Shown: positions 1-6,608 of the stretch, piece after piece | Layout of the letters: each line of letters opens with the position of its first letter | How positions within the stretch are numbered: the first letter of the stretch is position 1 | DNA from: JANWYT01 sp046719465 | Lineage (GTDB): Bacteria; Chloroflexota; Anaerolineae; Aggregatilineales; Phototrophicaceae | Direction: 5' to 3' | Assembly: GCA_046719465.1 (NCBI GenBank) | Contig: JBDNCV010000137.1 | Span: 1 to 10,429, forward strand | Length of the DNA: 10,429 nt | Translations under genes and position numbers: made by a program | The notes under the pieces: generated by a model | What the model was told of the DNA's origin: nothing | The model's input: only the letters and a program-made list of their open reading frames with translations | The model's database searches: none

Positions 1-253
1 CCCGGAGAAGGGGGTTGGGGGATGAGGCCTCTATCGCCTCACCCCGACGTCGCTGCGCTCCGTCACCCCTCTCCCGCAGAGAGGGGTAACTGCTGCTGCT
101 GCGTAATCCTCTCGTCAGTCACGCCACACCCGCAGGCCGCCCCCTTCTCCTCCCGGAGAAGGGGGGTGGGGGATGAGGCCTCTATCGCCTCACCCCGACG
201 TCGCTGCGCTCCGTCACCCCTCTCCCGGAGAAGGGGGTTGGGGGATGAGGCCT
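1..253. repeat. Cluster of hairpin-forming interspersed repeats (three copies)
   Basis: A unit at 1-76 recurs at 152-227 with a single mismatch seen over 76 bases. A third, truncated copy (224-253) follows directly and matches 1-30 exactly. Each full unit contains GGGG(GA)TGAGGC pairing with GCCTCACCCC across a 7-base loop (17-45 and 168-196). The units are flanked by further stem-loops: 66-86 (CCCCTCTC/GAGAGGGG, 5-base loop), 140-165 (a perfect 11-bp stem with a 4-base loop) and 217-236 (imperfect). The cluster begins 12 bases past the rsmG stop codon and the window cuts it at position 1, so its full extent is unknown. Structured intergenic repeats of this style are common in Chloroflexota genomes. 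It encodes no convincing protein. It could also act as a 3' mRNA stabiliser or weak terminator for the def-rsmG transcript, but no T-tract is present. Confidence 0.85.
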
Positions 254-264
254 ACTCGCCCCGT

Positions 265-1008
265 CTACCCTTTTGGTTTGGAGGATGGAGGCGGCGCGCC
301 GATGGGTTCCTTGACGGGTTTGCCCGCGCTGCGCGGGTAGCGCCCGGGCGTGCTTTTGACCTTGATCGTCGTCACGAGATAGTGCGGGTCGTCCACATTC
401 GGCAAGGGCACGTGAACGATGGGCTGCACCTCTCCGCCGAGCGCCGCTAACGCCGCGGCGCTGTCGTCCACCTCGGTTTGAGCGGTTGCCCCTTTGAACG
501 CGACCACCAGCCCGTTAACCTTGGCCAGCGGCAGGGTGTACTCTAACAGGATCGGCAAGCGCGCCACTGCGCGCGCCGTCACCACGTCGTATTGGGCGCG
601 GTGCTGCGTCATCTGACCGGCTTCCTCTGCACGGGCGTGCACTGTGCGCACGTTGCGCAGCTTGAGCGTGTCTGCGATGTGCTGGCAGAAGGTGAGCTTT
701 TTAGCCGTCGCCTCGAGCAGCGTCACTTTGATCTGCGGGAAGGCGATGGCCAGCGCCAGCCCGGGGAACCCCGCCCCCGTGCCCACATCGATGAGCTTGT
801 CGCCCTCGTCAAACGTGATGACGCTCGCCACCGAGAGCGAATCGAGAAAGTGCCTCACCACCACCTGCTCGGGGTCGGTGATGGCCGTCAGGTTGATGCG
901 CGTGTTCCAGTCGAGCAGCTCGCGCAGGTAAACGTCAAACGCGGCAGCTTGCGCGTCGCTCAGGGTGAGGTTGAAGTGCTGCTGCGTGTAGGCTTGCAGG
1001 TCGAGCAT
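265..1008 (-). CDS. rsmG: 16S rRNA (guanine(527)-N7)-methyltransferase RsmG (GidB)
   Basis: RsmG methylates N7 of G527 in the 530 loop of 16S rRNA using S-adenosylmethionine. In other bacteria its loss gives low-level streptomycin resistance. The 247-residue product carries the family landmarks: RHFLDSL at 52-58, the SAM-binding loop DVGTGAGFPG at 74-83, the acidic residue E99 at the end of the next strand (VTLLEA), TARAV at 144-148, and the C-terminal PGRYPRSAGKP at 221-231. Length fits the family (about 200-250), with a short Pro/Lys-rich tail. Its ATG shares one base with the def stop codon (TAATG), and a GAGG lies 4 bases upstream of the ATG inside the end of def. Translational coupling to def on one transcript is therefore likely. 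Function is assigned from family motifs; start and frame are well supported. Confidence 0.96.
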   Translation of the reverse strand: MLDLQAYTQQHFNLTLSDAQAAAFDVYLRELLDWNTRINLTAITDPEQVVVRHFLDSLSVASVITFDEGDKLIDVGTGAGFPGLALAIAFPQIKVTLLEATAKKLTFCQHIADTLKLRNVRTVHARAEEAGQMTQHRAQYDVVTARAVARLPILLEYTLPLAKVNGLVVAFKGATAQTEVDDSAAALAALGGEVQPIVHVPLPNVDDPHYLVTTIKVKSTPGRYPRSAGKPVKEPIGAPPPSSKPKG

Positions 1009-1520
1009 TAGGCCTCAGTTGCGCTTTCCTCGTCCTTGGCCTTCCATACCTTGTCGGTGCGGTCGGTGTAGAGGATGCCGTCGAGGTGGTCGATCTCATG
1101 CTGGAAGATGCGGGCAAACCAGTTATCCGCGCGGATGCGGAAGTCTTTGCCGTGGCGATCTTGGCCGGTGACGACGACCGTCACGAAACGCTCCACCTCG
1201 CCCAGATACCCGGGAATCGACAGGCAGCCCTCCGTCCCGAGGACGGTCTGCTTGCTAGTCTTGATGATCTTGGGGTTGGCCACGACGAACACCTTGCCCG
1301 CGTTGTCACCGTATTCTTCCGGTTCGTCAGGCAGGTTCACCACGATCACCCGCTGGCTCACCCCCACTTGCGGCGCGGCCAACCCCACGCCCGGCGCATC
1401 CTTGACGGTGTCGATCATATCGTCTACCAGCGTCTGAAACGCTGCATCAAACGATGTGACTTTGATCGCTTTCTTGCGCAGCACTGGGTTTTCTGAAGTG
1501 ATGATCGGTCGAATTGCCAT
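1008..1520 (-). CDS. def: Peptide deformylase
   Basis: This is a cytoplasmic metalloenzyme that removes the N-formyl group from the initiator methionine of nascent proteins. The 170-residue product contains all three signature motifs: GVGLAAPQ (44-51), EGCLS (97-101) with the metal-ligand Cys99, and HEIDH (141-145) with ligand His141 and His145 and catalytic Glu142. Length is typical. The open frame extends upstream to 1796, but I place the start at 1520: MAIRPI is the normal N-terminus, a CAGGG lies 8 bases upstream, and a good promoter at 1555-1583 would put the transcript start downstream of the longer alternative. Gene order def-rsmG is not the common def-fmt arrangement, although both genes act in translation. 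The last codons overlap the rsmG start by one base. Confidence 0.97.
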   Translation of the reverse strand: MAIRPIITSENPVLRKKAIKVTSFDAAFQTLVDDMIDTVKDAPGVGLAAPQVGVSQRVIVVNLPDEPEEYGDNAGKVFVVANPKIIKTSKQTVLGTEGCLSIPGYLGEVERFVTVVVTGQDRHGKDFRIRADNWFARIFQHEIDHLDGILYTDRTDKVWKAKDEESATEA

Positions 1521-1554
1521 CGTATGTGCCCTGAGTTGTTCTTGAATGCCTATG

Positions 1555-1583
1555 AGTGTACACGATGCCGCGCCACGTCTCAA
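1555..1583 (-). promoter_or_regulatory. Predicted sigma70-type promoter of def-rsmG
   Basis: Reading the minus strand, TTGAGA (1583-1578; 5 of 6 to the -35 consensus) is followed after exactly 17 bases by TACACT (1560-1555; 4 of 6 to the -10 consensus). Transcription would begin near 1548, giving a leader of about 28 bases before the def ATG at 1520. The -10 element overlaps an 8-bp palindrome GTGTACAC (1556-1563) that could be a regulator site. This is a motif match only. Confidence 0.6.
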
Positions 1584-1624
1584 TCGGGGACACAGCCGGG
1601 GAGTGTCTAAAAATAAACCGACGG

Positions 1625-1701
1625 TGATGAAGCCTCTCCTGAGGACGCGACAGGCCGCGGGTCGCCCCCTGTGGGGTTGGGTAAGAGGCCTATTTTCATC
1701 A
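1625..1701. other. Long inverted repeat between divergent promoters
   Basis: TGATGAAGCCTCT (1625-1637) is complementary to AGAGGC...TTCATCA (1684-1701) with a 5-base bulge (1690-1694). The spacer contains smaller alternative stems: GCGAC/GTCGC (1647-1651 with 1661-1665) and CCCC/GGGG (1666-1669 with 1673-1676). It lies outside both predicted transcripts, between the def promoter and the promoter of the secreted protein gene. The rest of the 288-base gap (1521-1808) holds those two promoters and the ribosome binding sites; I see no other gene in it. Function is unknown: a cruciform, a regulator-binding region or an unannotated small RNA are all possible. Confidence 0.4.
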
Positions 1702-1726
1702 ACTATTGAGACTTCCCTACGCTTAG

Positions 1727-1753
1727 TTGGCGCAATGAAAATAAGCATATAAT
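1727..1753 (+). promoter_or_regulatory. Predicted promoter of the secreted TSP3/SH3b protein gene
   Basis: A perfect -10 hexamer TATAAT occupies 1748-1753 in a locally AT-rich stretch. The best upstream partner is TTGGCG at 1727-1732 with a short 15-base spacer; TTAGTT at 1723-1728 with 19 bases is an alternative. Transcription would start near 1760, leaving a leader of about 49 bases before the ATG at 1809. The -10 overlaps an in-frame upstream ATG at 1752, which argues that this ATG is not the real start. Confidence 0.5.
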
Positions 1754-1808
1754 GCAAAAAAATAGCAATCTTACACAATGTAGGATCTCGTTGCATGAAG
1801 GGGGATTC

Positions 1809-4760
1809 ATGTCCGCAGTTCGTTGGATCACACTGCTTCTAGCAGCAGCGTTGTTTGCCATGCCGATGGCCGCCCAGACGGGCGACACTGACGGCGACGG
1901 CATTCCTGATAGTGTCGATCTTTGCCCGCGCGAGCCGGGCCCGCGTGAGAATCGTGGGTGTCCTTTGCCAGCGACGCCCATTCCTGATACCGACGGCGAC
2001 GGCTTGCCAGATAATGCCGATTCTTGCCCGACTCAGCCCGGCCCACGCGACAACGCCGGCTGCCCCGTCAGCGCGCCGCCCTCAGATCGTGATGGCGACG
2101 GCACGCCCGATAACGCCGACGCCTGCCCCGATCAAGGCGGCCCACGCGATAACGCTGGCTGCCCCGTCAGCGCGCCGCCCCAGCCAACGCGCCCTCCCTA
2201 TCGTCCGGCCCCGCCGCCCGACACCCAAAATTGCTACGCCACCCCTGCCTCTGAGAACAACGTCAACGTCCGCGAGCAGCCCACCACGCAGGGCCGCATC
2301 CTGCGCGGGTTGGCGCCCAACACCCATCTGCTCGTCCTCGATGCCACGATTAACCCACAGGGGCAAACGTGGTTCCAAGTCCAGCTTCCGGAGGGACTGG
2401 CCTTCGTGGCTGACAGCGCCGTGGTTGTGCAAGGCAACTGCAGCAACCTGCCGGTGGTAACGCTCGTGCCGCAAGGAGGGGGCGGCATGCCGATCGGCCT
2501 GTGCTTCATCGACCCCGCCAAAGTGGCTGGGAACATCAGCGCGGGCGTACTCGACGACTTCACCACTGTCCCCAATCCGGAGCAAGCCAACCCCGAGACG
2601 GGCAACCTGTTTCTGAACGCCGCAGTCGTCACGGTGCGGCAGCCTGCCACCGCGACGTTTATCGCCAACGAAGCGCCTGCTTTCGCCTCCGCAGCGCACA
2701 ACGCGCCCGCTGCAACGTTGATGCGCGTGACGGTCTACACCAGCAGCTTCCAGCAGGTGGCGTATCAAGAAGTGCCCATCGGGCAGCCGGTAAGCGTCAA
2801 CCTGCCCGATGGCGACTACTACTGGCAGTTCCAATTCGACAAGGCCGGTGTGTCGTTGAGCATCAAGTGCCAGATGCAAGAAGTCACAGTCCAGACGACG
2901 ATGCCGATCTGCGTGATGGCGCGCGCGACAGACGCCACCGGTGACCTGATCGCCCCATTTCGTGTGGACAACTTCCCGTTGGTGGACGGGCAGGATCAGC
3001 CCAACGAAGCGGGCGCATTCGTCTTAGAGTATCCCTTCATCGCTTATGAAGACATCTTGCTGCGCGTGTTGACGATGGGCAGCAGCCCGCTCAAGGCGAT
3101 GGTGTTCATCCCGTCGGTGCAGCTCTACCAGAGCGACACGACCATCCCCGTAGGTGGCTTCGCCGACATTGCGATTCCGCAGGGTGTTTACACGCTGGAG
3201 TTCGTCAGCGCCACGCCGTTTGACGTGCAAGCGCTGTGCTGGCCGGGCAACACGCCGCCCGAGGTCATGGGCACGCCAGAACCACCCGCCGAAGGAGGCG
3301 ATGCCATCGGCTTCATCATCGGTGACTGCGTGGCCGCTACCGGCTTCGAGCCTAACGGGATGCCACAGAACCCCCACACCTTCTCGCCGATGGATCCACT
3401 CAAGTTGGAATACTGGGAACCCAACGATGAAGGGAAGTATCGAAACAAAATCCAGTACTTGATCGCAAACGTGCCTGTCCAGTTGTTCTTCAGTTTGCTC
3501 AGCGAGTACACCACGATGGATCTGTACATCTACGACATCGCCAACGGCGCGGGTGCTGTGGTGAACGTTCCCTATATCTCCCCATCAAATCATTCGGTGT
3601 ACCTACCCGAGGGCGTGTTCTTCGTGTCCTTCACCAGCGGCGCGCCCGGTCAGGCGGTGGTCAACTGCCTACCCGGTGAGCCGCCCAGCACGAGCAGTCC
3701 CTTTGACATTCCTGAGTTCAACGGCTCACTGACCGACCTGTTTGGCGTGCCGGTGTTCGGCTTTGAGCCGTTCGCACCCACCCCGAGCGATGCTGCGGAC
3801 GGCAGCGCTGCGCTGCTCACCCCGCCTGATCCGTCGCTGCCGTTGATCCTCGTCACGCGGTTGGGCGATGGCTCCGTCCGCGTGGAGCAGCCCGTGGGCG
3901 GCGACTTTGAGCTGGTGTTCGGCGATGACGACGTAGAACCTTCCCCCGAGCGCCCGACGCTGGTGCTGAACACGGGCCTGCTGCTGGGCGATGGCAGCGT
4001 CCTGCCGACTGACCTGTTCGCCTGCGATGGCAACCTGCGCGAGGGCGACCTGCGCGCGTGTGATGGCAGCGTCAGGCCGCAGATACCTATTGCAGGTGAT
4101 GGCAGCGTCCTGCCGATCATCGGCGTGGTGCTGGGCTTTGAGGCGCACGGCGGCACGCTGGACGAACCCATCGACCTCGGTGCCATTGTCTTACAAACGC
4201 CTGACCCGGCCTTCAACATCGGTGATCTGGCAGGGGGCGTCAGCTTTGGCGCGCCGAGCGCGGAGAACTTCGCGCTTCAGCCTGAGGCGTGCGAGGTGAT
4301 CCCCAGCTCAGGCTCAAGCGGCTGCCCGATCAACCCGCAGACCGGCACACCTTCCCCAAGCTGCTTGGCAAGTCAGGCCGCCAATCAAGCCGCTTCGAAC
4401 GCCAGCACCATACAGGCAGGCTTCAACAGCTTCGCGCCGGATTTTGACGCCAGCAGCGATCAAACGTCGTTTGTGATCCTCACCAAGCCGATGCAGGTCA
4501 ACCGTCCAGCGCGTGTGACGGCGGAGCTGGTCCAGAACATTGTTGGCGGCCCAGTCACGTTTGACCTGAGCGGGATTGCCGTCAGCGTGCAGGCCTTCCG
4601 CGCCGATGGTGGGTGGTTCACGCAGGTCAACGTGGGGCAGGCTGCCGCCAGCGTCGACATCCCCACCGGCCCCTACACCCACTTCCGCGGGGCGGTGGTG
4701 CGGCTCGGCCCGCCAGTGGACGGCAGCGGCGATCTCAAGCTGACGTGCACAGCGCGCTAA
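1809..4760 (+). CDS. Large secreted protein with TSP3 repeats, SH3b domain and repeated Cys-bounded modules
   Basis: The 983-residue product begins with a signal peptide (MSAVRWITLLLAAALFAMPM, cleavage likely after about residue 22-23). Next come three thrombospondin type 3-like repeats of the form DxDGDGxPDxxDxCP...GCP (26-51, 60-85, 93-118), a calcium-binding motif in known proteins. A Pro-rich linker leads to a bacterial SH3b domain (about 142-211) with the typical NVNVREQPTTQGRILRGL start. The remainder is unassigned. It contains four modules bounded by cysteines and sharing an [LI]PxGx[YF] strand (about 232-354, 368-477, 507-620, 852-980), and an acidic GDGSV-rich segment (about 686-767). 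No membrane anchor or sorting signal is visible at the C-terminus, so it is probably released or bound to the wall through SH3b. The start at 1809 is preferred over 1752 because a strong GAAGGGGG (1797-1804) sits 4 bases upstream and gives a clean signal peptide. Function is unknown; a surface or matrix binding role is inference. Confidence 0.9.
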   Translation: MSAVRWITLLLAAALFAMPMAAQTGDTDGDGIPDSVDLCPREPGPRENRGCPLPATPIPDTDGDGLPDNADSCPTQPGPRDNAGCPVSAPPSDRDGDGTPDNADACPDQGGPRDNAGCPVSAPPQPTRPPYRPAPPPDTQNCYATPASENNVNVREQPTTQGRILRGLAPNTHLLVLDATINPQGQTWFQVQLPEGLAFVADSAVVVQGNCSNLPVVTLVPQGGGGMPIGLCFIDPAKVAGNISAGVLDDFTTVPNPEQANPETGNLFLNAAVVTVRQPATATFIANEAPAFASAAHNAPAATLMRVTVYTSSFQQVAYQEVPIGQPVSVNLPDGDYYWQFQFDKAGVSLSIKCQMQEVTVQTTMPICVMARATDATGDLIAPFRVDNFPLVDGQDQPNEAGAFVLEYPFIAYEDILLRVLTMGSSPLKAMVFIPSVQLYQSDTTIPVGGFADIAIPQGVYTLEFVSATPFDVQALCWPGNTPPEVMGTPEPPAEGGDAIGFIIGDCVAATGFEPNGMPQNPHTFSPMDPLKLEYWEPNDEGKYRNKIQYLIANVPVQLFFSLLSEYTTMDLYIYDIANGAGAVVNVPYISPSNHSVYLPEGVFFVSFTSGAPGQAVVNCLPGEPPSTSSPFDIPEFNGSLTDLFGVPVFGFEPFAPTPSDAADGSAALLTPPDPSLPLILVTRLGDGSVRVEQPVGGDFELVFGDDDVEPSPERPTLVLNTGLLLGDGSVLPTDLFACDGNLREGDLRACDGSVRPQIPIAGDGSVLPIIGVVLGFEAHGGTLDEPIDLGAIVLQTPDPAFNIGDLAGGVSFGAPSAENFALQPEACEVIPSSGSSGCPINPQTGTPSPSCLASQAANQAASNASTIQAGFNSFAPDFDASSDQTSFVILTKPMQVNRPARVTAELVQNIVGGPVTFDLSGIAVSVQAFRADGGWFTQVNVGQAAASVDIPTGPYTHFRGAVVRLGPPVDGSGDLKLTCTAR
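1884..2165 (+). repeat. Tandem TSP3 coding repeats
   Basis: Three in-frame repeats start at 1884, 1986 and 2085, with periods of 102 and 99 bases. Copies two and three are close at the DNA level and share an identical 23-base tract (2058-2080 and 2157-2179). That suggests a relatively recent duplication. The encoded loops alternate Asp and Gly with paired cysteines, as in calcium-binding TSP3 repeats. Confidence 0.85.
3990..4116 (+). repeat. GDGSV-type coding repeats
   Basis: The bases GATGGCAGCGTCCTGCCGA (19 nt) occur identically at 3990-4008 and 4098-4116, with a related copy near 4062 (GATGGCAGCGTC). They encode GDGSVLP, CDGSV and GDGSVLP; weaker relatives (GDGSV at residue 686, CDGNL at 739) lie around them. 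The stretch is Asp/Gly-rich and might bind calcium, but no recognised domain fits. Confidence 0.6.
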
Positions 4761-4762
4761 AA

Positions 4763-4792
4763 CCTCGAGGGCGATCCACTTAGGGTCGCCCT
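4763..4792. terminator. Hairpin between convergent genes, possible bidirectional terminator
   Basis: AGGGCGA (4768-4774) pairs with TCGCCCT (4786-4792) over an 11-base loop, just after the stop of the secreted protein gene and touching the stop of the permease gene. The plus strand has no T-run. On the minus strand the hairpin is followed by the palindrome CCTCGAGG (4770-4763) and TTTT (4762-4759), so termination of the iron transporter transcript is the better-supported role. Confidence 0.5.
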
Positions 4793-6474
4793 TAGCGTCG
4801 CTCGTCGACGCGCATCAGCAGCAGCACTGGGATCACGCCTACGGCAAGGATGGTGATCGAGGGCAGCGCAGCGGCCTGCCAGAACGACTCGCTGGCGAGG
4901 AAATAGGCCCACAGCGCCAGCGTGTCCATGCCAAAGGGGCGCAGCATGAGCGTCGCGGGGAGTTCTTTCATCACATCCACGAAGACGAGCAGCGCCCCCG
5001 CTGCGATGCCTGCGCTCATCATCGGCAGGTGAACGCGCCGCAGGATGCCCCACGGGCGCACGCCCAGCGTCCGCGCGGCGTGCTCCATGTTGGGGGTGAT
5101 CTTGTCGAGGCTCGCTTCGACGCTGTTGTAGCCCACGCTCATGAAGCGCACGATGTAGGCGTAGATCAAGCCGGTCATCGTGCCCGTGAGGATTAGGCCC
5201 GGGCGCTGCAACCCTAGATCGCGCGCCCACTGGTTGATGCTGAGGTCAATTGGCGAGAGGAACAGCAGCACGCCCACCGCCACGACCGCCCCGGGCATGG
5301 CATAGCCGAGCGTCACCAGACGGGCGATCCAGCGCGCCACGCGCCGCCCGCGCCGTTGGCTGGTCGAACGGACGCCGTGCGCCACGATCACCGCGAAGAA
5401 CACGACGAAGAAGGCGGCCGTGCTGGCCAGCGTGACGCTGTTGCCGATGTAGGTGAAGTAGGTGTTCTGCCAGCCGCCCACCGTCTGCCGGTCGATTTCC
5501 GCTATTGTCCACGCGATGAGCTGCGCCGTAGGCAGGACAAAGGCCACGCTCAGCAGCAGCAGGCAGGCCGCCGTCGCAGACAGCGCTTTGACCCCGCGCA
5601 GGCGATGCCGCGCCGTCCGCCGCCCCTTGCTGCCGCCCCCCTGCTGGTAGTAGCGCGCCCGCCCGCGCAGCACCCGCTCAAACGCGAACATCCCCAGCGC
5701 GAAGAAGAGCAGCAGCGACGCAAGCTGAATCGCCCCCTCACGGTCGAGCCGACCCTCCCACAGCCGCACCACGCCCTCGCTGAGGGTTGGATAGCTGAAG
5801 AACTTCACCGTGCCGTAGTCGGTCATGGCCTCCATCATGGCCAAGATCGCGCCTGCCACCAGCGATGGCCGCGCCATCGGCAGCACAAGGCGGAAAAAGG
5901 TTTGTGTGCGCGAGAGGCCCATGACGCGCGCGGCTTCGACGGTGTTGGCGGATTGCTCCGCGAAGGCGGCCCGCGCCAGCACGTAGACGTAGGGGTAGAG
6001 CACCAGCGTCATCACGATGATCACGCCGCCCGCGCTGTAGATGTTGGGGAAGGCTGCATCGCGCCCGAAGGTGGCGCGCCACCACGTCTGCACTGGCCCC
6101 GCAAAGTCAAACGTCGCCATGAAGATGAAGCCCATGACGAAAGTCGGCACGGCCAGCGGCAGCATGAGCGCCCGCTCCATCACCCACCGCAGCGGGAACT
6201 CATACGCGCTCACCAGCCACGCGAACGCCGTCCCAATGACGAACGTCCCGATGCCCACGCCCAGCATCAGCACGAGGGTGTTCAGCAGCATGGTCGGCAG
6301 CACTGTCTCCCAGAGGCTGCGCCACAGCGCCCAATCGGGCGTGAGCAAGCGCAGCACCAGCAGCCCCAGCGGGGTCAGAATCAGCGCGGTGACGATCAAC
6401 GGAGGCACGAGCGACCACGAAAACGGCGCGCGCTGCACAAAAAAGGGGAGAGGTAAGGATTTCAGTAAGGTCAT
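4792..6474 (-). CDS. fbpB: Ferric iron ABC transporter permease, two fused permease domains (FbpB type)
   Basis: This inner-membrane permease would pass iron delivered by the adjacent binding protein, powered by a partner ATPase. The 560-residue product has about twelve hydrophobic segments arranged as two tandem BPD_transp_1 domains, the usual FbpB/SfuB/AfuB architecture and length. The ATPase-contact (EAA) loops are visible: EAARVMGLSR...LVLP at 180-199, and EHAARTLGVR...VHLP at about 464-484. A basic linker (about residues 270-295) separates the halves. A GTG at 6477 directly precedes the chosen ATG; no clear Shine-Dalgarno favours either. The gene lies 134 bases downstream of the binding protein gene on the same strand, so cotranscription is likely. 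The intervening hairpins may lower its expression relative to the binding protein. No ATPase gene is present in the window. Substrate is inferred from the neighbour; other members of this group carry thiamine or phosphonates. Confidence 0.88.
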   Translation of the reverse strand: MTLLKSLPLPFFVQRAPFSWSLVPPLIVTALILTPLGLLVLRLLTPDWALWRSLWETVLPTMLLNTLVLMLGVGIGTFVIGTAFAWLVSAYEFPLRWVMERALMLPLAVPTFVMGFIFMATFDFAGPVQTWWRATFGRDAAFPNIYSAGGVIIVMTLVLYPYVYVLARAAFAEQSANTVEAARVMGLSRTQTFFRLVLPMARPSLVAGAILAMMEAMTDYGTVKFFSYPTLSEGVVRLWEGRLDREGAIQLASLLLFFALGMFAFERVLRGRARYYQQGGGSKGRRTARHRLRGVKALSATAACLLLLSVAFVLPTAQLIAWTIAEIDRQTVGGWQNTYFTYIGNSVTLASTAAFFVVFFAVIVAHGVRSTSQRRGRRVARWIARLVTLGYAMPGAVVAVGVLLFLSPIDLSINQWARDLGLQRPGLILTGTMTGLIYAYIVRFMSVGYNSVEASLDKITPNMEHAARTLGVRPWGILRRVHLPMMSAGIAAGALLVFVDVMKELPATLMLRPFGMDTLALWAYFLASESFWQAAALPSITILAVGVIPVLLLMRVDERR

Positions 6475-6504
6475 CACAGTGAACAGAGATCAGTGGACAG
6501 GGAT

Positions 6505-6600
6505 GCCGGGCGCTGAAGCACCCGGCCAATGTGCGTCCCCCTGAAGGGGGCTTCAGCCTCTGGCCGCCGAGAGGGCGAGGCGCGCCCCGCCCCCCTCGGC
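6505..6600. repeat. Three consecutive stem-loops in the fbpA-fbpB intercistronic gap
   Basis: Hairpin 1 (6505-6526) is GCCGGGCGC-TGAA-GCACCCGGC with one mismatch. Hairpin 2 (6537-6550) is CCCCC-TGAA-GGGGG, followed by CTTCAG that can also pair with CTGAAG. Hairpin 3 (6566-6600) pairs GCCGAG and GGGCG with CGCCC and CTCGGC across a small bulge, and lies 8 bases past the binding protein stop. None is followed by a T-tract on the minus strand. Hairpin 1 recurs at 10404-10425, so it belongs to an interspersed family. REP-like elements in such gaps can protect the upstream mRNA from 3' decay, as described for malE-malF; that role here is inference. Confidence 0.7.
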
Positions 6601-6608
6601 CCTCGGTA

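Noticed and set aside
1..253. Possible CRISPR array
   Set aside because: Repeat spacing is irregular (151 and 72 bases), units are long and hairpin-rich, and there are no uniform spacers or cas genes.
1521..1796. N-terminal extension of the deformylase frame up to 1796
   Set aside because: The added residues have no deformylase similarity, and the strong promoter match at 1555-1583 lies inside them. The conventional N-terminus begins at 1520.
1752..1808. Earlier ATG for the secreted protein at 1752
   Set aside because: It overlaps the perfect TATAAT and would bury the signal peptide; the ATG at 1809 has a strong Shine-Dalgarno.
5356..6456. 366-residue open frame on the plus strand opposite the permease gene
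   Set aside because: Extremely Arg/His/Gln-rich composition, typical of the antisense of a hydrophobic high-GC gene.
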